This document shows positions 26,092-36,052 of a stretch of 64,000 bases of DNA, piece by piece. The position numbers were made by a program, and so were the translations under genes. Positions within the stretch are counted from its first letter, which is position 1. Each line of letters opens with the position of its first letter. The stretch is from JAZDFC01 sp043808235 (GTDB lineage Bacteria; Bacteroidota; Ignavibacteria; Ignavibacteriales; Melioribacteraceae). The notes under the pieces are model-generated. The model ran no database searches. It was not told where the DNA came from and saw only the letters and a list, made by a program, of their open reading frames with translations. Where the stretch lies: positions 110,777 to 174,776 of the forward strand of contig JAZDFC010000080.1 in NCBI GenBank assembly GCA_043808235.1, in the 5' to 3' direction.

Positions 26092-28602
26092 ATGAAAAAT
26101 TTATTCACAAGGATTATTCTTTTCTTGTTGCCCTTTAATTTTCTTTTTGCACAGATAGTGCCCAACATCTATCTCGAGTTTAACGGAGGAACTACTTATG
26201 TTAATTGCGGTAACGCTCCTTCTCTCAATATTACCGGGACAGCAATAACACTTGAAGCATGGATAAACATGGATTCCTGGAAAGCACGGGAATATGGAGG
26301 TTGTATTATTAATAAGGAAGATCCGTATACCGGATATACACTTAGATGTGGTTTAAATGGCACATTAAATTTTAATTGCGGTGATAGCATTGTCCCCTGG
26401 AATGAATTAAATTCAGAGGAGGGTGCACTGAAATTAAATACATGGCATCATGTTGCCGGTACTTATGATGGTTCGTTTCAAAGGATTTACATTGATGGTG
26501 TGGAAGTAGGAAATGTTGAGAGACATATTATAATTGGTGGTACCTCAGTTTATAATCTTTTTATTGGTAACTGGGATAGGATGAAAGATAGATGCTCGGA
26601 TGGAAAAATTGATGAAGTCCGGATTTGGAATGTTGCGCGTACCCAGGCGCAGATTCAAGCCACTATGAATGATACATTAAGCTCCGCATATTATTCAACG
26701 CCCGACAGCGGATTAGTAGGTTATTGGCGATTGGATGAAGGTGCCGGGCAAACAATAACCGATTTGTCCTTTTACGGTAATCACGGTGTATTAGGCAAAA
26801 CATCAGACGAGGACGACAAAGACCCGGTTTGGCGCGGTCCGCATGATGGAAGTAAAGCTTTAATCTTTGATGGAATCGATGATTTTGTGAATTGCGACGA
26901 TAATGGTTCTATCAAAGTTACCGGCAGCGAAATAACACTTCAAGCGTGGATTTACCCTGAACAATGGCGTCCATTTTTTTATGCGGGATGTATTATTAAC
27001 AAAGAAGAAAGCTGGTCAGGTAAACACAACGGATATACATTACGATGCGGTGAGGGTGGAAAACTCGATTTTGCATTTGCCGACGGTACGAATTGGTATG
27101 AAATTACAACTGCCGCCGGGGTATTAAAATTGGATGCATGGCAATATGTAACTGCCACATACGATGGCGATTCTTTGCGATTATTTGTCGACAGTAAACA
27201 GGTATTATCCGGTCCTGCAAATGCCACTATTGGAGACGCAACAGGAGTGAATTTATATATTGGTTCTTTTCAGAAATTGAATGATAGAAGTTTTAACGGT
27301 AAAATTGATGAAGTGAAAATTTGGAATGTTGCAAGAAACCGCGATCAAATTCTTGATGACATGTGTACTTTTAAATCCGATCCGGCTGAACCGGGATTAG
27401 CGGGTTATTGGCATTTTAACGAAGGCGTTGGACAAATAACTGCCGATACAACCGCGAATAATAACGATGGAATACTCGGTAGTACGGAAGGAGTGGATGC
27501 GAACGATCCTAAATGGGCGATTGACGATGTTAAATTTAATATTGTTATTGACGGCGAAATGGATGAATTCTATAAAACGCTAAGTAATCCGGAGAACGGG
27601 CATTTTCAAATTACTCATCTAACTTATTGCAACGGGCAAGCTCCGTTTGGACCGCGGGATATATATTCGAAAGTATGGGTTGCGTGGGATTCAACCTACT
27701 TTTATCTCTACGAAGAAGTATTGGATCAGTATTTAGTATTGGATAATTTGGATCCACGTGCAAATGATTGTCTGGAATTGCATTTTGATGTAATACCATG
27801 GAGTTCCGATATTACTGTAAGCAATGTACGCCTTTCGGTTCTTGATAGTATTGATGTGGCTCCAGAGTACTGGTCTGGAGTTTCAAATATGGAACCTCAA
27901 GAAGGCTTTGGCGGACCTGCAACATATCATGACTATACACGGAAGGTTACTTCCACCGGATATGTTTTAGAATTACGAATTGCATGGGATTCGCTTTACA
28001 CTCCTAATAAATCGATAAATGCCAATAATTATTCCATTATCGGATTTGCGATGAATAATAATGATAATGATTGGAATGGTTTGGATTGTTCAACTATGTG
28101 GTCTGCGATAGTGGATGATGGAGTATGCCAAAATCGTGAGATGCTTGGCTATATCCAGTTATTGCCGGATAATAAAATAAAATTAAGCGCTGTTAATTTT
28201 CTAACAGGCACGGTCAATCCAGATTCAAATACGTATAACCCGAACTTTGTAGTTGGCATTAAATCCGAATCGGGCGCCGAAAAACCTGTTGAATTCAAAT
28301 TGAGTCAAAATTATCCCAATCCATTCAATCCTACAACAACTATAGAATATTCAATCCCCACATCGGTAGAGAAGCCATATCCCGCCAAGTCGGGACAAGT
28401 TATGGCGTCTCTACAACACGTAACTTTAAAAGTATATGATTTACTTGGAAGGGAAGTTAAAACTCTTGTAAATGAATACCAGGAATCAAATAACTATAAT
28501 GTGAATTTTAATGCCGGTGATCTTGCGAGCGGTTTATACTTTTATAGGTTAACGGTCGACGGTAAAATAATTAGTGTTAAAAAAATGATGCTTTTGCGTT
28601 AA
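26092..28602 (+). CDS. T9SS-exported protein with two LamG domains and a CBM9-like domain
   Basis: 836 residues. Signal peptide MKNLFTRIILFLLPFNFLFA. Two LamG/concanavalin-like domains of about 180 residues (about 25-210 and 260-450) repeat the same wording: TLEAWI, LNTWHHVAGTYDG, GKIDEVRIWNVARTQ, GLVGYWRLDEGAG. A CBM9-like domain follows (about 475-690; DGEMDEFY, WVAWDSTYFYLYEEV). The C terminus (about 757-836) is a type A sorting domain, FKLSQNYPNPFNPTTTI to KKMMLLR. It is probably anchored on the cell surface and binds glycans. An 18-residue insert after YSIPTSVE in the sorting domain is encoded by nested palindromes. A GGAG ribosome site precedes the ATG. Confidence 0.85.
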   Translation: MKNLFTRIILFLLPFNFLFAQIVPNIYLEFNGGTTYVNCGNAPSLNITGTAITLEAWINMDSWKAREYGGCIINKEDPYTGYTLRCGLNGTLNFNCGDSIVPWNELNSEEGALKLNTWHHVAGTYDGSFQRIYIDGVEVGNVERHIIIGGTSVYNLFIGNWDRMKDRCSDGKIDEVRIWNVARTQAQIQATMNDTLSSAYYSTPDSGLVGYWRLDEGAGQTITDLSFYGNHGVLGKTSDEDDKDPVWRGPHDGSKALIFDGIDDFVNCDDNGSIKVTGSEITLQAWIYPEQWRPFFYAGCIINKEESWSGKHNGYTLRCGEGGKLDFAFADGTNWYEITTAAGVLKLDAWQYVTATYDGDSLRLFVDSKQVLSGPANATIGDATGVNLYIGSFQKLNDRSFNGKIDEVKIWNVARNRDQILDDMCTFKSDPAEPGLAGYWHFNEGVGQITADTTANNNDGILGSTEGVDANDPKWAIDDVKFNIVIDGEMDEFYKTLSNPENGHFQITHLTYCNGQAPFGPRDIYSKVWVAWDSTYFYLYEEVLDQYLVLDNLDPRANDCLELHFDVIPWSSDITVSNVRLSVLDSIDVAPEYWSGVSNMEPQEGFGGPATYHDYTRKVTSTGYVLELRIAWDSLYTPNKSINANNYSIIGFAMNNNDNDWNGLDCSTMWSAIVDDGVCQNREMLGYIQLLPDNKIKLSAVNFLTGTVNPDSNTYNPNFVVGIKSESGAEKPVEFKLSQNYPNPFNPTTTIEYSIPTSVEKPYPAKSGQVMASLQHVTLKVYDLLGREVKTLVNEYQESNNYNVNFNAGDLASGLYFYRLTVDGKIISVKKMMLLR
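28366..28414. repeat. Nested palindromes inside a T9SS sorting-domain coding sequence
   Basis: GTAGAGAAGCCATA (28366-28379) and TATGGCGTCTCTAC (28401-28414) are inverted copies with one mismatch. Between them lie 21 bases (28380-28400) that contain a second hairpin, TCCCG..CGGGA. The whole is in frame and matches the simpler palindrome at 30811-30840 in the next gene. Confidence 0.85.
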
Positions 28603-28699
28603 ATATTTACGAGTACGAAGAATAAAAGATGTATAGCGTTCATAAAATTTTAAAGAAAAAAGTACTATAGAAATTGGAATAAATAATGGGAGATTATCA

Positions 28700-31027
28700 A
28701 TGAAAATAAGCGACTTAAAAATCTCAGGCTTGGTCATTTTGTTGTTTATGATTGGTACACAAATAAATTCGATCTATGCTCAATATGGAAAAGATAATAA
28801 TGGAGAGAGAGGGTTAACTGTAAATCAGCTTTCCACAGATAATATTAAAATAATTGGAGTTGCCCCGAAGTACGAAATCAAATCCGTTTTGCGAAATAAT
28901 TACCAGTCTGATATTCTATTGCAGGATTGGTCGCTCATAGATCAAGTTGATTTCGATATGTATTTGGAGGCAGGCAGTCACTATTCTGTTTACTTCGATG
29001 AAGCTGCAATTAGGTTGCACAAAATTGAACCTCAGTTGAAACAGCCTCTCACAACAAACGCACAAGCCGCAATAAATAAAGCGCCGAAATGGATTCGAAA
29101 ACAATTGACCTGGGTGTTTTCGAACATTACAGATGTTAAACAGGATTTATGGGCGAGTGCTATTCTTGATGCGGTAGATCCTTACGTTGATGAAGTTGCC
29201 TTCACTGTCGCTCATTCATCGCCTCAATATCTTTCGTCAAGTTACGGATCGCCTGCGCTGTTTCTAGAGAATGCCCGGCTCATTTACGAAACCGATGAAT
29301 CTTTCAATTATGTAAAAGTAGTTGATTACGGTTCATCAACAAACTACGATGATTATTATTCTTCGACAAGATATTATTCAACTCGCGAAAATGTTAAATA
29401 TGAATTTCGGGTGCCGACATCGGTTTATTACTGGTACATTGTATTCCCAAAAATTTCTGATGAAATCCCGGCTTATATTAATCCTGCTACTTTGGAAAGT
29501 AATTCGACTCATAAAAATAATATTGCCGCTCCACCCGATGGAAAGTTCTGGCGTGATTATTTGCTCAACTATAATGACGCAGGTTACAGCAAACTAAAAG
29601 ATCAACTTGCCGGATGTTCTATTGTCTGGGACGGATTGTCATCGTTGAATGCGGGCAAGGAGTCTGCAATAGTAACATTAACGAATTGGATAAATTCCGT
29701 TATGTCATTTACATCGGGTAATGAAAGACCGCATCAACCGGTACGGATTTACAAAAAACATATCGGTCGCTGCGGCGAATATTCCGACATTGTTGCCGCT
29801 GCATGCCGCGCCGCTCTTATCCCATGTACAAGTATTTTGTCAACTGCATGCGATCATACATGGAATGAATTCTGGGATGAAGGATGGAACCAATGGGAAC
29901 CGGTCAATAACTGTATCAATAAACCTTTGGATTATGAAGACGGATGGGGGAAAAAATTCGGAACTGTATTTGAAATCCGTGGAGACGGTTATCTTACATC
30001 AGTAATTGATACTTACCAAAACGAAGCCCCTTCGCTATTAAATATTTATGTTACAGATAAGAATGGCGAACCGGTAGATGGCGCTAAAGTTCGAATCGCT
30101 TCTCGCGAATCTGGCACCTCTGATTCTTATTGGGATTTCTGCACAGTTACCGATAACGAAGGTAAATGTTCAATATTAATTGGAGATAATAGGGACTACT
30201 TCGCCCGTGTAGATTCTGAAATTGGCAATAATCCCCAATCGACGAGTCAATTGCTTGAAGTTGCATCTTTAGTTATTCCGGGACAAACATACAATGTATC
30301 ATTTCCACTAACCGGTGAAATGCCGTCGATTAATTCTAACTCTATTGATGTACCAACAACCGGAGACGCACATTACAAAATGGTGATTAATTTTACTTCG
30401 CCGGAGCAATTGCTAATCGGTGATTCCTGGCTCGAAGATATTGCGAATAATTCGAAGTATTGTTATTCAGCTCCCTACGGATGGATTGATTTTATGATGA
30501 CTGACGAGGCAAATTATAATAATTATTTCGGCGGTTCATCCTTTGATGCTTTTAATATATATAATAATTCTAATGATGCTCAGGTTGAGTTTAATGTCCC
30601 CTCGGATGGTAATTGGTATTGTTTGTTTACTAATTACTGTAGTTCGAATAATGCGCAATACTTAACCGGTACTGTTGAACTTTATAGCGATGAAACAGTT
30701 TCAAATAACTCCGATAATTTGGAGGAGTTACCCGGAAAATTTGAATTGTCGCAGAATTACCCAAATCCGTTTAATCCGTCGACCACAATAAAATATTCCA
30801 TCCCGGCATCTGTAGAGACGCCATATATGGCGTCTCTACAGCATGTAACTTTGAAAGTATATGATTTACTTGGAAGCGAAGTTGCGACTTTAGTAAATGA
30901 ACAAAAACAGGCTGGCAATTACTCGGTTGAATTCAACGCGAAAGGATTAACGAGCGGCGTCTATTTCTATAAACTTCAAACTGGAAACGGAATTAGTATT
31001 ACTAAAAAATTAGTAGTGATGAAATAA
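28700..31027 (+). CDS. T9SS-exported transglutaminase-like protein
   Basis: 775 residues. The N terminus carries a signal sequence (SGLVILLFMIGTQINSIYAQ). A transglutaminase-like core lies around residues 340-430, with the catalytic cysteine in GRCGEYSD (about 357), the histidine in CDHTWNEFW (about 385) and an acidic partner in WEPVNN. A beta domain (IYVTDKNGEPVDGAKVRI) and a presumed C-terminal beta-sandwich follow, then a type A sorting domain (about 690-775; FELSQNYPNPFNPSTTI to KKLVVMK). It could cross-link or cleave proteins or peptides at the cell surface. The sorting domain contains ten codons of perfect palindrome (30811-30840). It is 97 bases downstream of the LamG gene. Confidence 0.82.
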   Translation: MKISDLKISGLVILLFMIGTQINSIYAQYGKDNNGERGLTVNQLSTDNIKIIGVAPKYEIKSVLRNNYQSDILLQDWSLIDQVDFDMYLEAGSHYSVYFDEAAIRLHKIEPQLKQPLTTNAQAAINKAPKWIRKQLTWVFSNITDVKQDLWASAILDAVDPYVDEVAFTVAHSSPQYLSSSYGSPALFLENARLIYETDESFNYVKVVDYGSSTNYDDYYSSTRYYSTRENVKYEFRVPTSVYYWYIVFPKISDEIPAYINPATLESNSTHKNNIAAPPDGKFWRDYLLNYNDAGYSKLKDQLAGCSIVWDGLSSLNAGKESAIVTLTNWINSVMSFTSGNERPHQPVRIYKKHIGRCGEYSDIVAAACRAALIPCTSILSTACDHTWNEFWDEGWNQWEPVNNCINKPLDYEDGWGKKFGTVFEIRGDGYLTSVIDTYQNEAPSLLNIYVTDKNGEPVDGAKVRIASRESGTSDSYWDFCTVTDNEGKCSILIGDNRDYFARVDSEIGNNPQSTSQLLEVASLVIPGQTYNVSFPLTGEMPSINSNSIDVPTTGDAHYKMVINFTSPEQLLIGDSWLEDIANNSKYCYSAPYGWIDFMMTDEANYNNYFGGSSFDAFNIYNNSNDAQVEFNVPSDGNWYCLFTNYCSSNNAQYLTGTVELYSDETVSNNSDNLEELPGKFELSQNYPNPFNPSTTIKYSIPASVETPYMASLQHVTLKVYDLLGSEVATLVNEQKQAGNYSVEFNAKGLTSGVYFYKLQTGNGISITKKLVVMK
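30811..30840. repeat. Perfect 30-bp palindrome in the sorting-domain coding sequence
   Basis: TGTAGAGACGCCATA is followed at once by its exact reverse complement. It adds VETPYMASLQ, ten codons without a stop, between YSIPAS and HVTLKVYDLLG. The same palindrome, diverged and with an inner insert, is at the same domain position in the preceding gene. Confidence 0.92.
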
Positions 31028-31511
31028 CTAAACTGTCCCGACTTGCCTGCCGCCGAGGCAGGCTTATCGGGGCGGAGTTTATTTGTGGGCTGTGGTGGGG
31101 TATTTGTTTAAACAAACAGGATGATTCCCCTGCGATAGGATGGAAGCGGAGAATGGAAAATCCGGATTCGCTGAAAGGCAGCTACACCCCGCTACGGCGG
31201 GACAAGCATGATAGCTGGAAAATGGAAAGGAATGATTTATGAATTGCTGGATGGTTTAATTGGTTTAGAAATTTTTCGCTATGTACTGAAATTATGATGG
31301 AATTGAGAAATTGTGAATTGAATTGTTTTACTGATAACTGATAACTGACAACTGATTACTTTAAACTTCATAAGCTGCTGCCTGCTGCCAACTTCCAAAA
31401 TCCAGTAAAAAGCATCAAGTAACCAGTAATCAGCAACGAGTAACAATTTGACCTTGATATAAATTTAGCCGGGCGATATGTTTAATGCCGGAATAAAAAA
31501 GAATCGGCTGA
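31028..31511. other. Gene-poor repeat region
   Basis: A compound hairpin (31036-31072; outer TCCCGA/TCGGGG, inner GCCTGCC/GGCAGGC) follows the stop. Further on are a CCCCGC..GCGGGA scrap near 31188-31202, purine-rich ATGGAAA-type sequence near 31140-31230, and a low-complexity tract near 31325-31445 made of ACTGATAACTG and AGTAACCAGTAATCAGC-like words. No gene is visible. Confidence 0.6.
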
Positions 31512-34500
31512 TTGAAAAACTATCTTCTAAAAATTATTATTTGTTTATTTATACTTGGATTGACTGCCCGGATTTCCGCGCAATCCGATTATTTGATTAC
31601 CGCTAAAGTCGATTCATTCAAGATCAATTTCGAAAATTATTATCCCTTCTCGGCTGTGAGTGTTATTCCCGGCAGCGAAAAAATTGTTCTTCGTAACAGA
31701 ACACTACAAGCGGGGGAATATCAAATATTTTATTCCAAAGGTTACTTCACAATTTCGGATTCGGTTCATTATTCAATCTTCGATACGGTTTATGCCTATT
31801 ACCAAACAGTCAAAATTAGTTTGAAGAAAGAATATAAACGAAGAAGTCTCGTCGTAAAATATGAAGATAAATACGCCGACTCCATTCGCATCATCAAAAC
31901 TGAAACGACAGCATTATCGTCCGAATCAATATTTGGTCCCGGTATTGAAAAGAGCGGATCGCTCATACGCGGATTCACTGTAGGAACCAACCGGGATTTT
32001 ACTGTTAATAGCGGACTGCGTTTGCAGATATCGGGAACGTTATCGGATGATATTGAAGTAGTCGCCGCGTTAACCGATGAGAACACACCAATCCAACCCG
32101 AAGGAAACACCGAGCGATTGGAAGAACTTGACAAAGTATTCATCGAGATCCGGCATCCCAATGCTGTGGGTGTGTTCGGGGATTACGATCTTAAATTACG
32201 AAGCGGTGAGTTTGGAAAAGTTGATCGCAAATTGCAGGGATTAAAAGGGACGGCGTTTTATGAAGAACAAAATCTTTCCGTATCCATCGCCGGTTCGCGC
32301 GGAAAGTTTAACACAGCGCAGTTTAATGGGATTGACGGCGTGCAGGGACCGTACAGACTTTATGGAATTAACAACGAGAGAAATATAATTGTGATTGCCG
32401 GAAGCGAAAAAATATTTTTTGACGGCAACGAATTAAAACGCGGCGAGAACAACGATTACACAATCGAATATGCAAGCGCTGAAATTACTTTTACTCCGAA
32501 TAGATTGATTACTTCCGCAAGCAGGATTACTGTTGATTATGAGTACACAGATCGGCAGTTCCAAAGAAATTTTTTCGGTGCCAATTACGATGGCAAGTTT
32601 TTCAATGACAAATTTAAAATCGGTTTGAATTTTTTCCGTGAAGGAGATGACGAAACAAGCCCGATTGATATTTCAATTTCGGATGAAGATAAAAAAATAT
32701 TGGAAGCTGCTGGTGATGATAAATCGAAAGCTGTTAGGTCAGGTGTATCTTTAGCTCAGCCCGATTCACTCGGTCGAACCCTCGGCACATATACACAGCG
32801 CGACACAGTAATCAGTAATATTACGATGGAATATTACATCTACAATCCCGGAGCCGATTCATCATTGTACAATGTTAGTTTCTCTTATGTTGGCGAGGCG
32901 AAGGGTAATTATATTCGAGAAAGTCTCGGTAATTATAAATTTGTTGGAATCAACCAGGGTAATTATTTACCGATAATTTATCTTCCTCTCCCGGAATTGA
33001 AACAGACCGGTAATATCTTTTTAACCGCATCGCCCTGGAAAAATCTCGACATAGGATTAGAATTTTCAGGCAGCTTGCTCGATCAAAATAAATTTTCTTC
33101 TATTGACGACGGCGATAACTTCGGTCATGCGAGGAATATTCAAATCACTCTCAAACCGGATTCAATAACAATCGGTACGTTTAATCTCGGGAAAATCGGA
33201 TTGACATTGCGGGATAGATTTATCAATAAAAAATATTCATCGATTGACAGGGTAAACGATATCGAATTCAGCCGGTACTATAATTCTTCTTCGGGTATTG
33301 CCGACGATGAAGTTCTACGTGAAGTTGGATTGACGTTGCAGCCTATCCGCGAATTGTTAATCAATTCAAAGTATGGTTATTTAAAACAAGGTTCGCAGTT
33401 GCAATCGAACCGATATTACACCGAAATAAAATTTTCCAATGATGAATCCTTCAACGCGGATTATGTCTTCGATTATGTGAATACAAAAAACAGTTTTCAA
33501 AAAACAGATTGGATAAAACAAAATGGTGAAGCCTGGTACAAATTTGGCAGTCTCAAACCTGGTATCCAATACCTTTCCGAAATAAGGAAGGACAAAATTT
33601 CCGAAGGTGATTCATTGATGTCTTCAAGTCTCGAATACATTGAAATCGGTCCGTTCATTGAGCTGATTGATCTTGCCGGTTTTAATTTGCGAACACAATA
33701 CACATTTCGGAACGAATCCTACCCGATTAACGGAACGCTGGTAAAAGAATCGAGCGCGACTACGAAACAATTTTCAGCTACATACAAGGGAATAAAGGAA
33801 GTTTCGGGAAATTTTAATCTGACCATTCGCAATAAAAATTATACTAAAGAATTTGAACAACAGGGACAACTGAGCAACGAGACTATTTTAATTCGTTCTC
33901 AAACCCGTTATAATCTATGGTCAGGATTTATGAGCGGCGATTATTATTACGAAACTGCCACGCAACGCACCGCGAAACGGGAAAAAGTTTTTATTCAAGT
34001 GCCGGTTGGAACCGGAAACTATACTTATCTCGGTGATTTAAATAATAACGGAGTAGCGGATGAAAATGAATATCAACAAACTGTTTACGACGGCGATTAC
34101 ATTTTAACAACAATTGCTTCGGATGAGTTATTCCCGGTAATAGATTTTAAAACCAACTTGAGATGGGAAATTGATTTTTCCAAAATTTTAAAAGGCAGCA
34201 GTTTGTACGAGAAAATTCTCCTTCCTATTACCACTGAGATTATTTTTAAAGTAGAAGAAAAAAGTAAAGAACAGAAAACGAGTAAAATATATTTAATGAA
34301 CTTTTCAAGTTTTTTAAATGACTCAACAACGATTGCCGGTTCGAATTATTTCCAGCAGGATATAAATATTTTCAAAACACAAAGCGATATATCTATTCGG
34401 TTGCGGTACACTCAAAAGAATAGTCTGAACCAATATAGCGGGGGGATGGAGAGAAATTATTATTGCGAACGAAGCGCCCGCATACGTTTCAAGATGGTGA

Positions 34501-34982
34501 AAGAGATAAATAACCAGACTGAATATGTGAATGAAATAGACAACTCAGCTGCGCCGCTCTTACTAAATAGATCAAGAGTAGTAACCGCAAATAGTCTTTC
34601 CACTGATTTTTCGTATAGACCTGAAAACAATATGGAATTGGGTTTTAAAATTAAAGTTGGAAGAAGTGAGGATGACTATCCCGAAAAGCCTACAATCATT
34701 GATCAGAATTCTCAAACTTTACGATTCACACTTTCACTTGCGGGCGAAGGACGATTGCGAGTCGAGATTGAAAGGAACGAACTCAACTCAAACTCATCAA
34801 CTAATTCGATCCCTTTTGAAATAACAAGAGGAAACACGATTGGTAAAAATTATTTTTGGCGGTTAAATTTCGATTACAAAATTTCAGGTAATTTACAGAC
34901 TACTGTCAGTTACGATGGCAGATTACAGGGCGCAGGAAAAGTAATCCATACAATGCGAGCCGAAGCAAGAGCATATTTTTAA
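31512..34982 (+). CDS. Large predicted outer-membrane beta-barrel protein
   Basis: 1156 residues from a TTG that begins a clear signal peptide (MKNYLLKIIICLFILGLTARISAQ). No named family is recognised with certainty. After an N-terminal beta region it contains GPGIEKSGSLIRGFTVGTNR and then long alternating hydrophobic/aromatic strands, ending with ARAYF, a C-terminal phenylalanine as in outer-membrane barrels. The pattern RLQISGTLSDDIEVVAALTD is like SprA-type or other large Bacteroidetes surface proteins, but the length is only about half that of SprA. It stands alone between repeat regions. A structural or export function at the outer membrane is inferred. Confidence 0.55.
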   Translation: MKNYLLKIIICLFILGLTARISAQSDYLITAKVDSFKINFENYYPFSAVSVIPGSEKIVLRNRTLQAGEYQIFYSKGYFTISDSVHYSIFDTVYAYYQTVKISLKKEYKRRSLVVKYEDKYADSIRIIKTETTALSSESIFGPGIEKSGSLIRGFTVGTNRDFTVNSGLRLQISGTLSDDIEVVAALTDENTPIQPEGNTERLEELDKVFIEIRHPNAVGVFGDYDLKLRSGEFGKVDRKLQGLKGTAFYEEQNLSVSIAGSRGKFNTAQFNGIDGVQGPYRLYGINNERNIIVIAGSEKIFFDGNELKRGENNDYTIEYASAEITFTPNRLITSASRITVDYEYTDRQFQRNFFGANYDGKFFNDKFKIGLNFFREGDDETSPIDISISDEDKKILEAAGDDKSKAVRSGVSLAQPDSLGRTLGTYTQRDTVISNITMEYYIYNPGADSSLYNVSFSYVGEAKGNYIRESLGNYKFVGINQGNYLPIIYLPLPELKQTGNIFLTASPWKNLDIGLEFSGSLLDQNKFSSIDDGDNFGHARNIQITLKPDSITIGTFNLGKIGLTLRDRFINKKYSSIDRVNDIEFSRYYNSSSGIADDEVLREVGLTLQPIRELLINSKYGYLKQGSQLQSNRYYTEIKFSNDESFNADYVFDYVNTKNSFQKTDWIKQNGEAWYKFGSLKPGIQYLSEIRKDKISEGDSLMSSSLEYIEIGPFIELIDLAGFNLRTQYTFRNESYPINGTLVKESSATTKQFSATYKGIKEVSGNFNLTIRNKNYTKEFEQQGQLSNETILIRSQTRYNLWSGFMSGDYYYETATQRTAKREKVFIQVPVGTGNYTYLGDLNNNGVADENEYQQTVYDGDYILTTIASDELFPVIDFKTNLRWEIDFSKILKGSSLYEKILLPITTEIIFKVEEKSKEQKTSKIYLMNFSSFLNDSTTIAGSNYFQQDINIFKTQSDISIRLRYTQKNSLNQYSGGMERNYYCERSARIRFKMVKEINNQTEYVNEIDNSAAPLLLNRSRVVTANSLSTDFSYRPENNMELGFKIKVGRSEDDYPEKPTIIDQNSQTLRFTLSLAGEGRLRVEIERNELNSNSSTNSIPFEITRGNTIGKNYFWRLNFDYKISGNLQTTVSYDGRLQGAGKVIHTMRAEARAYF

Positions 34983-35199
34983 AAAATTCCAAAGCACAAA
35001 AGACAAATACCAAGTTGAAATTCCAAATTATGAATAACAGTGCTTTTAACCTTAGGGAATTGAACCATAATAATGAATCACTCTGATTTGTGAATTGATA
35101 TTTGTCCATTGAAAATTATTTGATATTTGTTTTCTGATTTTTGTGATTTCCTCATACATTTGAGATGAAATTTTCACAATCAAACAAATAGAGAATTTT
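34983..35199. repeat. A/T-rich region with inversely related low-complexity arms
   Basis: The left part is rich in AAATTCCAAA and ACAAATACCAA words and the right part in TTTGTGAATT and GATATTTGT words, so the two parts are loosely inverted copies. It may be a decayed large palindromic element. No gene is visible. Confidence 0.4.
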
Positions 35200-35658
35200 A
35201 TGATCGTAACATCAGCATTAATCGAAGCGCATGTTTTTCGAAAACGGAAGAGAGGAATCGATTTCTTATTATTAAAACGTGCGCCAGATGAAAAGTATCC
35301 TGGGATCTGGCAAATGGTTACCGGCTCAATCGATCTGGGGGAAAAGGCTTTTCAAACAGCACTGCGTGAAATAAAAGAGGAGACCGGACTAACACCGATT
35401 AATTTTTGGGTTGTGCCGCACATGAATTCATTTTATTCTCACGAGAAAAATTTTATTTGTATGGTACCGGTTTTTGCAGCATTAGTTGGTAATGAACAAG
35501 TGAAAATCTCGGATGAACATTGTGAATATAAATGGGTCACAAAAGAATCTGCCAAAAAACTTCTCGCATGGCCCGGACAAAGAAAATCCGTGGATATCAT
35601 TTACGAATATTTTATGAGGGAGAAGAGCTTTCTTAAATTTGTGGAGATAAAAATCTAG
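35200..35658 (+). CDS. NUDIX hydrolase
   Basis: 152 residues. The complete Nudix box is present, GSIDLGEKAFQTALREIKEE followed by TGL (about residues 47-69). A cytoplasmic enzyme that cleaves a nucleoside diphosphate linked to another group. Sequence type and length are like dihydroneopterin-triphosphate or dATP pyrophosphohydrolases (NudB-like), but the substrate is not readable. It is monocistronic, with a short A/T-rich leader. Confidence 0.85.
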   Translation: MIVTSALIEAHVFRKRKRGIDFLLLKRAPDEKYPGIWQMVTGSIDLGEKAFQTALREIKEETGLTPINFWVVPHMNSFYSHEKNFICMVPVFAALVGNEQVKISDEHCEYKWVTKESAKKLLAWPGQRKSVDIIYEYFMREKSFLKFVEIKI

Positions 35659-35767
35659 GAAAATGATGGTTACATCACGATTACAATTACCATTTTCCAG
35701 AACTGTATTGCAAACAAATTATCGAAGTAAAGCCAATATTTGATTTTAGATTCACATTGGATTATTT

Positions 35768-36052
35768 TTGGCAAAAAAGAAGATTGAAATGACAATAATT
35801 AGCATTGATACCGCAAAAAAATATCATTATGCAAATCTGCTATATGAACTAAATATTACTAAAGAAAAACTGAGGTTACTTGAAATAAAATACTCAAGCG
35901 GATTCGGGGAATTTGAAAAATCTATTGAGAAGCGAAAAGAAGAATTTGAAGTGTGGGACGATTATATTGAGTGGAAATCTTATATCCAATATTTAGAGCA
36001 GCTTAATAAAGAGAAAACAGATTTTGAGAATGACAATATTAGAGTCGCTTGA
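35768..36052 (+). CDS. Small coiled-coil protein, probable antitoxin partner of TumE-like gene
   Basis: 94 residues from TTG 35768 (an internal ATG at 35789 is the alternative). Not recognised by itself. It is highly charged and helical with heptad-like spacing (LLYELNITKEKLRLLEIKYS, later YIQYLEQLNKEKTDF). It overlaps the TumE-like gene by 23 bases, a coupling typical of toxin-antitoxin pairs with the antitoxin first. It is not an Xre-type TumA, so it may be a different antitoxin type. Function is inferred from context. Confidence 0.5.
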   Translation: MAKKKIEMTIISIDTAKKYHYANLLYELNITKEKLRLLEIKYSSGFGEFEKSIEKRKEEFEVWDDYIEWKSYIQYLEQLNKEKTDFENDNIRVA

